Source of the DNA: Tetraselmis striata
Lineage: Eukaryota > Chlorophyta > Chlorodendrophyceae > Chlorodendrales > Chlorodendraceae
Length of the DNA stretch: 64,000 nt
Assembly (NCBI GenBank): GCA_006384855.1
Contig: VCJN01002954.1
Span: forward strand, 248,001-312,000
Reading direction: 5' to 3'
The translations under genes were made by a program, and so were the position numbers. The notes beneath the pieces are model-generated. The model worked only from the letters and a program-made list of their open reading frames with translations, was not told where the DNA came from and did no database searches. Shown piece by piece: positions 11,585-22,333 of the stretch. Numbering within the stretch: the first letter of the stretch is position 1; each line of letters opens with the position of its first letter.

Positions 11585-12360
11585 TGTGAATCACAAAAAG
11601 ACTATAAACAAACCCACTTCTACAAACAGTACTAAAAGATCAACACAAGCCGCTTAATTCGGCCCGCATCCCGCACGAAGCGGGATGATGGGTGATGCGC
11701 GCCCGGCTCATAGTCCAGGGCACGCGCGCACGTGTGTGCGAGAGTGATCCACGGACGCCATGTGCATCTTTGGCAACCTTATGGCGGACGAATCTACGCC
11801 GTCTGACGAGGCACCGAGCACGCTCTCGAGCCGCAGCCAAGCTCTGAACCGCGAGGAAATCTCTTGCGAGTGAGGTCTCTTGGTGAGCTTGGGTGGTGCA
11901 CTGAGTGCCCCGCGATGAGAGGACGCCCCGATCCGCGACCAAGCATGCGGCAACGCGCACCGTCGTGCGGGGCAACCCTTGCTCATCTCACCGTTTGTGC
12001 CAAAACCATGCCCGTGTACTGCGACATGTCCATGATGTCTCGGACTGGGCCCTTTTGTCCCGACTTCGTGTTGTGCCACGCCATATCATGCACTGCCGGG
12101 GCCCGATGCAAGTCTTTCAACAGAGAGCGCTCAAACCGATGCACAGCCGTGGCTCCGGGCACTGCGGTGTACTTGACCCAGTACCGGATAGTCTTGAGCT
12201 CCAACAACGTGGGATTCAAGCTCATGGAATCATAGCTCTCGGTCACGACGGTGAAGCCGTGGAGGGAGAGCATAACGTCGAGCACTAGCAGGTTCTTGAG
12301 TCCATCCCTGGGTACGGTGTTGCTGATTGTACTATCTGTTGGACAAGTCATCCACCTCCC
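11585..12360 (-). repeat. Repeat family R3, longest copy
   Basis: The minus strand carries an open frame of 122 codons (11983-12351) containing NTVPRDGLKNLLVLD, HRFERSLLKDLH and DIMDMSQYTGMV. Parts recur at 14150-14700 (DIMDMSQYTGMI) and 19995-20215 (DTIPKDGVKDLV), always on the minus strand. The copies are similar in protein as well as DNA, so the ancestor was probably coding. I do not recognise the protein. The 3' side begins with GATCAACACAAGCCGCTTA at both 11638 and 14160. Confidence 0.55.
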
Positions 12361-12689
12361 GGCGTAGAGCAGCCCCAGATCGTGAACACAATTATTGCGA
12401 AGGAATTTGCAACAACATCGTGTTATACGCGCAAGTGGGGGTCTCCAAGTGCCGGGAGGTCCATGAGCGCGTCACCATAGAGGTTGACAGTGACGGGGTT
12501 GTACTCTGTCGAGGCCAAAATGATCGGGCTCCCAACCACCGGGGCCACGTATGGGCTAAGCAGAAAGAAGTTCCCGGCAGCGACCTCCCGCAGCTTCTGC
12601 GAAGTTATGACCGTTCGCGCCGTGTGGATGGCCACCGTCCACATGTCGCGACGCCACGTCGAGCTAGCTGGCCAAATCAGTTCCCTGCA
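12361..12689. other. Sequence between R3 and LINE-like fragment
   Basis: A minus-strand frame at 12423-12644 contains FFLLSPYVAPVVGSPI and is probably the continuation of R3 or of the LINE-like fragment upstream. No match elsewhere in the window lets me decide. Confidence 0.3.
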
Positions 12690-13480
12690 AGTGACTGGGA
12701 GAGTTTAGCCACCTCACTATGATGCCGAGAGTTAATTGCATGGTCTAGGAACGCCGCCATATCCTTTTGCGAGCCCGACGCAGCCTGCGCCTCCCGCTCC
12801 GTCACGCGGGCGTCCGCATCGCTGTGATGGCCAATAGTAGCCGCATGAAGGCGCGCCCTCGCCTCGCGCAGCGCCGCGGCGTAGCTGATCGACCCACAAA
12901 CATTGTTGAAGAAGCAATCGTACTTGTGGGCGGAAGAAGTTGCGTTGAAGCTTCCTCGCTCGGCAAAGTACGGACTCAATTTGTGGGGTGAAAGAAACCA
13001 TGGATGGAGGTGTTGGTCTCGAAGTCATTAGTGAGGAACCTTGGGAGGATGTCATTCATGCAGCCGATGAAGGCGGCATCACGGACGGTAGACATGCGGC
13101 GAATGCCAGCAGCCTTCACCCGAGTGGGGAGGTGAAGCCTGTTGCGCGCCTTGTCTAGTGCATCCTCGCTCAAAGAAGCCGCCTCCGCTACTCCTGCTCC
13201 GTGGGGTCAGCGTTGTTTGTTTCGTGCAATGGCTCCGCCATGAGATCGGTGACCACCGAGTTGATGTCGGTGCCGTACGTGGAGGGGAAAAAGGGGCCCT
13301 AGCACCCGCTCGACCGCCGCGAGGACGGTGGCACCCACCGCCTCCGCGAAGGCCTCCACCTCGCACGGGAGGCAGTTGCAGAGCCAATACCCCGTCATGG
13401 CACTGCGAGCGATTGCTTGTGCTGTTGCGAACAAGACAAGGCCAACGGTAGCAATCCACACAGAAAAAAACATATACAAG
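12690..13480 (-). pseudogene. LINE-like polyprotein fragment
   Basis: The minus strand first encodes MTGYWLCNCLPCEVEAFAEA (from about 13400) and, in a shifted frame, LHLPTRVKAAGIRRMSTVRD and AFIGCMNDILPRFL (13173-12976), then a helical, charged tail (12979-12690). The RLHLPT...G.GIRR...A.FIG segment resembles the post-polymerase region of non-LTR retrotransposon proteins, where L-P-...-G-G-L-G-[IL]-R introduces a conserved block. The frame changes at about 13300 and 12980, so the fragment is broken. I infer LINE from this motif style only; the polymerase catalytic motifs are absent. Confidence 0.4.
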
Positions 13481-14149
13481 GGAACTTATTGGGAGTTGAA
13501 ATAGCAACGCGTCGATTGTTCGAGATTATTGCCGGGTGTACTATTGCTTTTAATGGGTGCATATTAATATTACAAATACTAATCCTACGGCGGGCTACGG
13601 CGGGCTGCGCAGGGGCCGCGCGGACTGCGTTCGCGGCTGCGGCAGGCGGCTTTCGCGGCCTTCGGCGGGCGACCGCGGGATTATTAGCTATCCAAATGCT
13701 CAAAGACGCGCAAATACGGCACATCAGGAGGGGGGGGGGGGGGGGGGCTCAGTTGAAGAGACACGGGGCAACGTCGAGCGGGATGCGCGGGCTGCGCGAG
13801 GCGAGGCGCGGGGGCTGCGCCTGGCCGCCGGGCGGGGTGGGATGCGGGGTAGTGACTATACTCATAAGAGTACTGCTATGGCCCGGGACGGAGCGTCGCG
13901 TCGGCGGGATGGGGCTCACCGTTGGATTAAATCCTTCAAATTGTACGGCTGTGTAGTTATTAACGAGTGTGGCTTGGTGGCTAGCTGGATTTTGGTACGT
14001 AGTAGTACTTCACAGTAGATACGCGGTTTGTTCGGCTACCAATTATCGCTCCGATGCCCCAACGATATTCGGACTGGGCTAGCGGGGTACCCGTACATCG
14101 ATAAGGCGAAGCGTACTGATCGAACAATCGACGCTTCGCTATAGAAAAC
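13481..14149. repeat. GC-rich tandem words and an 18-nt G tract
   Basis: From 13575 the words GGCGGGCTACGGCGGGCTGC and relatives repeat imperfectly, followed by G18 at 13730-13747 and CGGGCTGCGCGAGGCGAGGC words. The open frames here (13417-13956 and 13557-14018) follow from composition. No gene is claimed. Confidence 0.5.
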
Positions 14150-14700
14150 AATACAAAGAGATCAACACAAGCCGCTTAAAATCCAGGCCGCATAATCTGG
14201 CCGGATCGGATTGATGAGTGATGCGCGCCCGGCTCATAGTCCAGGCCACCCGTGCACGTGTGTGATCCACAAGGGTGATCCACGGATGCGCTGTGCATCT
14301 TCGTCAACCATATGGCGGACGAATCTGCGCCGTCTGATGAGGCACCGAGCACGCTCATGAGCTGCCACCAAGCTTTCAACCGCGAGGTGATCTCTTGCGA
14401 GTGAGGTCTCTTGGTGCGCCTAAATGGTGCATCAAGTGCCCCGCAATGAGAGGGCGCCCCGATCCGCGACCAACCATGCGGCAACGCGCACCGTACGGCA
14501 CACCCCAATGCCCACCTCACCCACTGTGCCGAAAATCATCCCCGTGTACTGCGACATGTCCATGATATCTCGAAGTCGGCCCTTCTGACCCGGCTCCATC
14601 CGTGTTGTGCCACGCCGCATACCGCACTACTACTAGCCCCCGTTGCATGGCGCCTAACAGGGAGCCGCGCTGAAACCAACATTTCAAGTTGAGTATGGCT
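14150..14700 (-). repeat. Repeat family R3, copy 2
   Basis: This aligns with 11635-12110 from the GATCAACACAAGCCGCTTA end through CGACATGTCCATGAT. Identity is high at the left end and lower toward the right. Short deletions relative to copy 1 break the reading frame. Confidence 0.6.
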
Positions 14701-14799
14701 TTGCTCAAAAGGTCCGCGTTGCACGGTCAAGAGCCAAATTGGCAGAGGATAAGTGAAAGTGTGAAGGTAAAACATAGCCATAGGGGGGGCCCGGTGGAT

Positions 14800-14976
14800 A
14801 ACACGGCCACAATTGGAAGATGGCAGGCTCTCTTGTTGCGGCTGCTTTTATGTCTACTCGTGATGCACATGACCGGGCGCAGCGACTACGGGTAAACTAG
14901 TAACCCGTACAAATTAATCGGCACATGTAGCCGAAAAACTGTTGCGAAAGGAGGAAACACCATAAACTAGTTTAGA
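14800..14976 (-). repeat. Dispersed module M, copy 2 (reverse)
   Basis: It contains GGAAGATGGCAGGCTCTCTT, GCACATGTAGCCGA and AGGAGGAAACACCATAAACT. Copy 3 at 19838-19996 has the same three blocks in the same order. Both lie next to R3 copies. Confidence 0.65.
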
Positions 14977-14984
14977 CTATTTCA

Positions 14985-15066
14985 ATTGATTATGGTTTTG
15001 CTAAGGAAGAGCGAACAAGAGAGCGGCGGATTGACGAAGCAGAGGTTGCGCACATTGTCAATCTTA
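14985..15066 (-). mobile_element. Tyrosine-recombinase element, detached 3' end
   Basis: On the minus strand this matches the extreme 3' end of YR copies A and C (CTCTGCTTCGTCAATC...CGCTCTTC). It is separated from YR copy B (15440-16318) by about 370 bp of unrelated sequence, so it is probably the tail of copy B displaced by an insertion. Confidence 0.5.
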
Positions 15067-15439
15067 TTTAGAATTTGAGCAATTTTAGTTGAGGTACCGG
15101 AATTGTGTACCTGGGATTTGGCCGTTACGATGCGGGTACCGCACATCGGTGTTGGAATAACGAATCCTCGCAGAAACACTAACGATGACAATCCCGGTAT
15201 TGAAAGCGATGGCTCACCGGAGGTGCCGACTCCGAAGTGACACCCTACTCGGGAGGGCACCCTCACATGACGGGCCGAGGGCGCGACATGGCCGGATTAT
15301 TAAGTTCGCGTTTTGGTTGACTAAAGAAATAGTTCTTTATGTCTCGTATATGATTCGTCTAGTATTCGCTACTTTGTAATCGTAATCCCGCGGGAGCTTA
15401 AATATGCTCGAAATTCTTAAAAAAGATTGTTGTGTGCGG
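15067..15439. mobile_element. Probable insertion within YR copy B
   Basis: Copies A and C run directly from the block equivalent to 15440 into the block equivalent to 15066, while copy B has about 370 bp in between. The inserted stretch contains several GGTACC-type words and no recognisable gene. I did not find clear direct repeats at its edges. Confidence 0.4.
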
Positions 15440-16318
15440 GGTCACGATGGGGGCACCAGAAGGGCCACTGCTACGGAGTCTTGTTGGACTTGGAAGTGGC
15501 GAAGAGGTGCGATATGGCCGAAGAAGAACCACGCGCAAGGTGAAGGGAGGACGCTAGGGTCGTAGTCTAGAACGACGTCGGACATGGTTGCCCACCCGCC
15601 TTGATGGCGGATGTGGGACAGCGGGACCCCGATGGGGGTTCGCAGCATAGGATGCACCCTTGCGAAGGCTGCGAGAGGTCCAAGAAGTGCCGGGAGGGGG
15701 GCAGCACCGACGAGCAGAACGAAGGCGGCCGTGGAGAGCCAATCCGACATCGTAGCGGCAGTCCACGACTTGGATTGCTCGCTCTGGGTGACCGCCCAAG
15801 AGTGATCTGGGGCAATGCAAGAGGGACCGGGGGCGGACTGGACTTTGTCGAAGATGCATTGTAGGAGACGGGCGACACGGGGGCGCTTCGACACGGGATG
15901 AAGGAGCGGTACACGTAGGTCGTCGGGGCTGCGCCGGCCGGCACGGCCCATCTCGCGGTACACTTGCATATTGATGTTAAAAGGAGTCGATGTGCACGTC
16001 CCGCACTCGGCAGGACACACCAGTTAGCCCCCGGGTGGAAAACATGAAGTTGACGACCGCGGCTATAAACATGAGAGCCCGGAAGTTGTACTGGTACTCT
16101 GGGGGAGGAGCAAAAACAATCAACTCGGATCGCGCAACGAAAGAATAAGCGACATCAAAAGGCAATGGGACGCGCAAGGCAACAACCTCCATGCGGCATT
16201 GCCTGATTGGCATGCCACGTACGACGCACGGCGGTGAGGTGCATGTTGTCTTAGCGATGGGGTCGATGTTGTGCAGTTCGAAGAAGATGTTAATTGCCGA
16301 CGGGTAACCATAACTTGA
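15440..16318 (-). mobile_element. Tyrosine-recombinase element fossil, copy B
   Basis: This is the best-preserved copy for the catalytic half, with an open minus-strand frame at 15442-16020. The order of parts is: end of the core-binding helix block (PSAINIFFELHNID near 16313), VEVVALRVPLPFDVAYSF-like block, GVSCRVRDVHID around the first catalytic Arg, REMGRAGRRSPDDLR, SWTAATMSDWLSTA, and PLSHIRHQGGWA...VVLDYD. The last part fits the HxxR...W...Y end of tyrosine recombinases. It lacks the N-terminal part seen in copies C and D. It is broken, with a few breaks. Assignment to DIRS-like versus other YR elements is open. Confidence 0.6.
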
Positions 16319-17100
16319 TGTCTTTTTGTCTCCCGACTTAGTTGGGGTGGTGTGGTACCCTTCCTAGGGTTATCATATCCTGCCCTCAACTTCTGCCTCT
16401 CGCTTACCTAGGCCACTACTGCCATAGCCCCTAGGGAATGATGCAATTATCCGGCACAAAGTCTGCTGATGACTTTGCTGAAATACACATTGATCTTCCC
16501 AATCATGCCACAATTCAGGCTTCTTAGCCCTTTTGGTGTATGTATTTCGGCATTGATGTTGTTTGCGGTAATCTTCTCTATATTCCCCGTCGCATGCCTT
16601 GCCTTGTGACTGGACTTGCCAGAATATAATAATATATACGGGCGGGAGAAACGTTGCAATCTTTTTGCATGTGGCTGATTGGATGCCATTGCCGTTTTCT
16701 GATCCTTGGCTTGCATGGCGGTCAAGGTTGGGCGCAGTCCCTTGGTGCGATGCAGTGCATCGCCTCTTCGGCGCCCCATGTCGTGAGCTATTGTGGACGT
16801 GGCGTTGGTGTCGGCTCCCCGATCTCTGTGGTGGCAGCTGCCCCAATGACTAGTTTTTGCAATTTGAAGGATGCACCGACCTTCAAAATGACATAGCCGT
16901 CTTGTTAAGCGCAAGGTACTGGCGTCCATGTCGTCACTGGGGTGAAGACGTTCAGTACTATCACGCTTGACCCCCCAACTTGATGAACCCATAAAGTACT
17001 GCACATCAACGCTACGCGTGTTGGCTAAGTATGATTTATGCATTCGATAGAGGGGCTCCGAAATATCACACAGTATTTGTTACATATATCAACGACTATA
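16319..17100. other. Unassigned; long minus-strand frame 16447-17043
   Basis: A 198-codon minus-strand frame contains a central RRRGDALHRTKGLRPTL stretch. The plus strand is also open over much of 16599-16896. Neither product is recognisable and I see no splice pattern or repeat copy. The lower GC content (16540-16700) differs from the neighbours. Confidence 0.3.
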
Positions 17101-17745
17101 TGAAGTCACAATTTGTTACATATCGAAACCCCCCTCGATATCTTCTGCATCATCGCAAGATGTGATGATGCTGATGTCCTTGTTCTTGCGCTTGCGCTTT
17201 AGCTTTTTGGGCAGCAGGGGGAGCCACTTCTATTGGGTGAGACCTAGCTTGTCAAGCTTGTCACGCCTTTGATGCATGAGATCTAGACGCCTATGGCAGT
17301 ATGGTGGCATGACGCCATTCCACAACTCATCATTGGTGTCTAGACGCAACACGTACCTCTGCACCTTCAACATAGAGCGTCCTTGATATTGGTGTCCATG
17401 CCAATGTTGTTGGCATATTTCCTGATGCGTTCCATGTGCACGACGTCGTAGCCACCCACGGCCTTGCGCATCCGGACCCCGAGTGGAATATACGCCGGAG
17501 TTGTTGTAAAAGTACTCAGCGTGGTCGATGAGAAGCTTCGTTATCGGGAGCAACACCATATCCCGCTCAGCGCCCCGCGCGGTTGGCAACGTGCCGCCAA
17601 CGTCACGGTTCGCAACCCACAATACGTGCTTGTCGAGCTTGCCAGTGTCCGGATGGAGTACCAAAGGCTCAAACAACCTCAACTGCAACTCATGTTGCCC
17701 GGACGCAGGTTTGTCTTTGCCGATGATGTGATAGACGCGGCCCAC
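17101..17745 (-). CDS. Unknown protein, 171 codons plus possible basic tail
   Basis: From an ATG at 17745 the frame reads GRVYHIIGKDKPASGQHELQ, then LFEPLVLHPDTGKLDKHVLW and LPITKLLIDHAEYFYNN, a composition more natural than the surrounding frames. It stops with TAG at about 17230, but the same frame continues as KWLPLLPKKLKRKRKNKD followed by an acidic end, closing with TAA near 17127. Either the TAG is a recent nonsense change or the tail is a coincidence. It lies downstream of YR copy D on the same strand and could belong to that element. I do not recognise a domain. Confidence 0.3.
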
Positions 17746-18004
17746 GCACCGTGTACGCTCCTACTCGCCCAATAAATGAGGCATCTCCTCGTCGCCCCCA
17801 TAGGCTCAGACCCCCTCGCCACCGTCGCCACCGGCGTCCACCGTACAGATGACAAGGTTATGCTCCCTGAGGTCCAGGTATTGTAAATGGTCCAGGTTGT
17901 CTCCTTAAGCCCACCGCAAAGCCTCAGAGCGGAGTGGAAGCAAGCCATCTCTCGCAGCTCATGATCAATTTCCGGGACGCCCTTCATGCGGGCAAAGGCT
18001 GCAG
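17746..18004. other. Sequence between ORF 17230 and YR copy D
   Basis: Minus-strand frames here (17679-17987) lack recognisable motifs. The stretch may be coding sequence of the same element in a decayed state. Confidence 0.3.
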
Positions 18005-18280
18005 CGACTTAGCGCTCCAATGTGGCCTCGCTCGCCGATCCAAGCGACGTACCGAACGACGGTTGAACTAGTCGCCTCCAACGGGCTGATGTTCCCGGAC
18101 TCATGGCAAACCTCGGCGAACTCAGACAGCTTGCCGGCGTCGCTCCATAGAGTCTGAGTAGTAAGGGAGCTGGAGAGGAGGTCGAATTTGCCCTGCCCCA
18201 GCTCGTCCGAGCCGAACGCCTCATGTAGACGGGCCCGGAGCGAAGTCGGCCAAGGGGCGAGCGCCTCGATTTTGTCAATT
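18005..18280 (-). mobile_element. Tyrosine-recombinase element, N-terminal part (copy D)
   Basis: Read on the minus strand, this contains an RLHEAFGSDELGQG block and VVRYVAWIGERGHIGA, the same blocks as in copy C at 30152-30410. The four-helix style of this block fits the SAM-like core-binding domain that precedes the catalytic domain of tyrosine recombinases. The catalytic half is absent next to it. It is broken. Confidence 0.5.
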
Positions 18281-18339
18281 GCGTAAGACGCTGGGCCGTC
18301 GGGCTAACATGAGGCCGGCTCATTTCGGCAAAATACTCG

Positions 18340-19760
18340 GCTGCGGCTGTTAAGTTGCCGGTAGGCGGACGGTACTTGCTGAACGGGTTTGTTTGGGCTT
18401 TATTACGGTTTGCGGGGCAATGTTCAGGTAGGCGGGCCGCCCCGCGCGCTCGTAGCGCATGTCTCGCGCGTAACGTACACGTGCAAATGTTGGTCGTTGC
18501 GAACCCGTTGTAACCCGTAGAGGAACAACCGACAGAAGCAATGGTGAAATGGTAGTACGGAAGACGGGTTTTTCAAACGTCATTGCAGGTGTGCGGATGG
18601 TTGAGCCGCACTCGGCTCTGGATGTATAAGAAACGCCGCACCGAGGAAGGTTTAGGGTTTAGTGTATAGGATATAGGGGGTCCGGTCTGGACACTGGGCG
18701 CTCATCCCGTCGTTGAGCTACCAGGGTTCGCCGTGCGGCGATCACTGAAAGGCGACCTCGCAAAGCGCGCAAGCAACTCCGACAAAAAGGCGCCCCACGC
18801 CGTCATTCGGGCTCACCTTCGCGGTCACGCCCCCGGCCGCCACCGCGCCCGCGTCTACACCCTCGACTTGCAAGCGTCATCGATACACGAGCAGTGGCGG
18901 AAGCTTTAGCATTGCTGACTGTTGGCACTGCGGTAGCTTTGGCACTGTCTCCTCGAAGACCCGACGCTTGTGGTCGCGCATCAGGTCGCTAAAAACCGCA
19001 GAGCCCAATTGCTCCGATGCGGGCTGACAATGTTGAGCCCGCAGCACGTCCAACACCCCCTGGTCACCGTGCACACGCTTGAACTCGTTGAGCCTCCGCA
19101 AGAAGGCTGCACGAAAACGGGACGCCTTGTCGATAACCTAGGCGTGGGTTCGAGCGGACGCGAGGTAAGGGGTGAAGTCTTGATTAGCGTGTGGCACGTA
19201 GAGTAGCAACTCGTCGAGAGTCACGAAGAGAACAGCAGTGTGAGCCCCAATCAACGTCATCCAAATGTACTCCTCTTGGGCCGGCAGACGCCGGTCATCT
19301 TGCTTGAGATACTCGTTCGTCAGGTCGGTACGCATTGGTAAAAGGCCATGCACTAGACTGACCGGTCGAACGTCCTCGTAATCATGCTTTGCTCTTTGCA
19401 GTAGCTCTGGCACCGCGAGGTAGAGGTCCTCGTCACTCGTGGATTTTGCTTCCACGGACGCTCATGGTTGGCTCTAGCAAGTCGAGGCGCGCTACGGCTC
19501 TCCCGCTGCCTGCCAGCTGTATCGCTACGACGCGCTGCCCGGTTCCAGAGCGATATGTGCTTAGCTGTCTCCATTGACACCCTGTCCACGAGCCGTCAAA
19601 TTGGGCCAACGACGATGTGAGCTCGAGCAACAATATAGATTGGGCCTGCATGTCAGCTTGAAGCGATTCGAGCGTCGGCTCGGTGACGGGTCTTCTCCGC
19701 CATTTGGCATGGTGACGCACGGACGTACGAAAGCGAATTACACACTCGGATGGTGAGCCG
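18340..19760 (-). mobile_element. Upstream-ORF module of the YR element family, copy 1
   Basis: On the minus strand the order is a short coil (LESLQADMQAQSILLLEL, near 19680), then EEYIWMTLIGAHTAVLFVTL, NQDFTPYL, RFRAAFLRRLNEFKRVHGDQ, and a distal block with RERAGRPAYLN-type sequence. The same blocks occur at 27290-26296 (minus) and, in part, at 27407-27874 (plus). The module leads directly into YR copy D with the same orientation, suggesting it encoded a gag-like or accessory protein upstream of the recombinase. That role is inference. It is broken. Confidence 0.45.
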
Positions 19761-19837
19761 GGTGTGGTCTTGAAACAACCTATGATCTTGCCCGCAACAT
19801 GTTATACGGGACAGTAAACAATTGTGTGTAACTCAAC

Positions 19838-19996
19838 GAAACTGGAAGATGGCATGCTCAGTTGTTGCGGCGGCTTTTACGTCTACTCGTGTAACGCATG
19901 AACGGGCGCACCGACGGGTCAGCTAGTCGTAAACCGGACCACTGAGCAGCACATGTAGCCGATAAAGCGGCTATTATGAAGGAGGAAACCCCATAA
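19838..19996 (-). repeat. Dispersed module M, copy 3 (reverse)
   Basis: It has the same block order as 14800-14976 (GGAAGATGGCATGCTCAGTT, GCACATGTAGCCGAT, GAAGGAGGAAACCCCATAAC) and directly abuts R3 copy 3. Confidence 0.65.
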
Positions 19997-20215
19997 CTAG
20001 TTTAGATCAATCCACAGCCGTGGCCCGGGGCACCGTTGTGTACTTGACCATGTACCACATAGTCTTGAACACAGCAACGTGGGCACCAAGCTCCGGGAAT
20101 AGTAGCTCCCGTTCACTACGTTAAACGCCGGGAGGGAGAGCTCAGCGTCCGGCACCAGGTCCTTGACTCCATCCTTGGGTATGGTGTCGCCGAGAGGCAT
20201 TGCCTGTTGGAACGA
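19997..20215 (-). repeat. Repeat family R3, copy 3 (partial)
   Basis: This aligns with 12130-12350, the part encoding NTVPRDGLK / DTIPKDGVK. The rest of the family consensus is missing. Confidence 0.55.
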
Positions 20216-21145
20216 CGACCACTATTGGTACCGTGCGAGAATAGCGACTACGTGTGCCCTTATTTCACGAGCCCTGTAATCCTTGCAATGAATATATCAC
20301 ATAAACGTTAAACTGCTACAAGTACTCGTACTACCGGTATCTAAAATGGGGGGAATCGAAGATACTCCGTTTATAGAGACACTGGGATACATGTAGACAT
20401 AGTCGCTATATACAGTTGCTAGCGTACAAGGAAAGTCATTGTTACGACGCACTCTCCATCAAGAAATTATTCCTCAATTACTAGTCAAGCACGATGCTGG
20501 GCCATGACATTTAACACACATACTCTCACGGAATAAGAAGTGGGGAGTAATCCTTCTGTCCAAGTGAGACTATGTAAGGAGATGACGCGCATAAATAAAT
20601 ATTCCGCAATTTCGCACACTTGTTCCGGATGAAGCCCGAGCCTCATCACACAGCGTGCTGCCAGAAGTAGAGGCGGGACACCAAACTCAGCTGCACGCCG
20701 CCCAGCGGCCCTCAATGTCGACCATGGTATCCAACCACACGAAGGCCAACATGCAGTTTGTGATATTTTTCTGTGTAATTACAAGTACTAAAAACTATTT
20801 GATATTCTGTTTGTTTGCCATTCGCTTTGGCCCGCTTTGTAGAACCAAGCAGCATTGCCACTCTGTTACCTATTTGTATTTATGTATGTCTGTATTTAGT
20901 GACGGTAATGGGAAATTAATGTAATTGTGCTGCCGCAAAAAAAGTCAACACAAAACCTGCATTCTGGGATATTTGGTGATGCTATGCTGCAACACGCTGA
21001 CCAGGCAGCATCTATGACGATAACTGCCCGTCAGGCGGTTGCTCATGCACCAAATGAATCAACTCTCATGGTGGCAAACAAAGCTATGTATACCTCAACT
21101 CTGCCCCCAAACCGCAGGAATGCATGGACAGTTGCGCAGTCTTCA
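20216..21145. other. Downstream flank of GLK, no other gene seen
   Basis: This is AT-richer sequence. The part from about 20750 to 21145 is probably the GLK 3' untranslated region on the minus strand. A TGTAA, the polyadenylation word used by many chlorophyte algae, lies on the minus strand near 20779-20783. This signal is suggestive only. Confidence 0.35.
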
Positions 21146-22333
21146 TCAGGCTGCAGCTGTGGCGGAGACCTTGAGCCCCTCAGCAATGCCGCGTGCATCC
21201 AGGAGGAGGCCAAGCGCTCCCTTGGCTTTGGGCTTGTTTAGAACATCCTTGATGGCTTTCTGGATGTCGACTGCTGAGGGACCGCTTGGAAAAGCTGGTG
21301 CAGTGGAGGAGATGACACGCGGGGGGTGCTGCATCAGGGGCTGCCCAAGGTGATTGCAGAGGACTGCCCCCTGTGGCAAGGCACCCCACATCTGCACCCA
21401 CTGCTGCTGGCCAGCGCCATTGGAGTGCACGGGCATGCCGGAGACAATCTGCAGTCCATTTGTGGGGACCTGCATCATGGGCATTGATCCGTTGGGCTGC
21501 ATGAGAGCATGGACCGCAGTGCCTGCGCCATTAGGGCGAGTGGCAGGCTTGGAAGAAGTAGCAGCCCCGGCAGTACGCAAGCCCTTCCGAGAGCGGGTTT
21601 TCCGAGATCGATATTTCTGGAGGTGGCTGGCAATGTTTTGACGTGTTAATCCAGACCCCGTGACGCCCATGTGCTCCAAGATACGAGATGGCACAGCCTT
21701 CTCTTGCCCAAGGGTCTCCACTGCCTGCACAAACTTCTCATGAAGCTCATCGGTCCACTCCACCTTGGCCCGCTTGCCCTTCCTGTCTTCAGGGCTGCCA
21801 CTGTCTGCGGCAGAACCCTGCCCCAACATGCCTTCCATTGCTGGCGCAGTCTCCAGGGTCTGCATCATGGACAAAGGCCGCTTGTCGACAGCAACTAAGA
21901 CTGGCGCGCCTTGCTCTGCACCCTCCACCGTAGGTAAGCAAGCAGCAGCCGGTTCCATAAGCTCTGGGGTGGTACTGGACAGGAAGTTGCTGGAAACGAC
22001 CAGCTTGAAGCAGTCCTCCACCATTTCGTCTGCACTCTCTGTGGGGCATTGGTAGTGGCTGTAGGTGTCGCAGTCCAGCGGGTGGAGAAGCAGCTCATCG
22101 ATGTTGATATCATCATGTTGGGACTCTTGGCTGACGAGGTCAGACAAGTCAAGATGACCGCCGCCAGAAGACATGCTGCTCGTGGTGCACGACGCAGAGC
22201 CGCCGTTCTTCCAAAGCGCGTGCTGCCAGAGGAGCTCCAGCTTGCCTTGCTGCTTGCTCATTGGCAGGTCAATCACGTCAGAAGCACCACGCTTGAGAGC
22301 ATCATCAACAGCGGCCTGGTCGGACAAGCTCAT
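21146..22333 (-). CDS. GLK: GOLDEN2-like (GLK) GARP transcription factor
   Basis: An intact single-exon frame of 395 codons starts at ATG 22333 and ends with TGA. Residues ~188-250 form a GARP (Myb-like B-motif) DNA-binding domain: [20 protein letters not shown], then [14 protein letters not shown], then [14 protein letters not shown]. The C-terminus (about residues 349-390) has [13 protein letters not shown] followed by [16 protein letters not shown], which matches the GCT-box layout (I-x2-AI-x-DVL-x-KP ... LGL) specific to GLK among GARP proteins. In land plants GLKs activate nuclear genes for chlorophyll synthesis and photosystem proteins; a similar nuclear role is inferred here. The N-terminal part is acidic and could be the activation region. 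The plant AREAEAA block after the GARP domain is absent; a basic [10 protein letters not shown] stretch follows instead. An APRR2-like or B-type response-regulator relative is less likely because no receiver domain is present and the GCT-like box is. Confidence 0.9.
   Translation of the reverse strand: MSLSDQAAVDDALKRGASDVIDLPMSKQQGKLELLWQHALWKNGGSASCTTSSMSSGGGHLDLSDLVSQESQHDDINIDELLLHPLDCDTYSHYQCPTESADEMVEDCFKLVVSSNFLSSTTPELMEPAAACLPTVEGAEQGAPVLVAVDKRPLSMMQTLETAPAMEGMLGQGSAADSGSPEDRKGKRAKVEWTDELHEKFVQAVETLGQEKAVPSRILEHMGVTGSGLTRQNIASHLQKYRSRKTRSRKGLRTAGAATSSKPATRPNGAGTAVHALMQPNGSMPMMQVPTNGLQIVSGMPVHSNGAGQQQWVQMWGALPQGAVLCNHLGQPLMQHPPRVISSTAPAFPSGPSAVDIQKAIKDVLNKPKAKGALGLLLDARGIAEGLKVSATAAA

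Noticed and set aside
4751-17230. TAG reassigned to glutamine, as in some ulvophyte algae, because plausible frames continue through TAG at 4751, 5501 and 17228
   Set aside because: The intact GLK gene uses about 25 glutamine codons, all CAA or CAG, and the three TAG-bearing frames lie in or next to decayed elements, where nonsense changes are expected.
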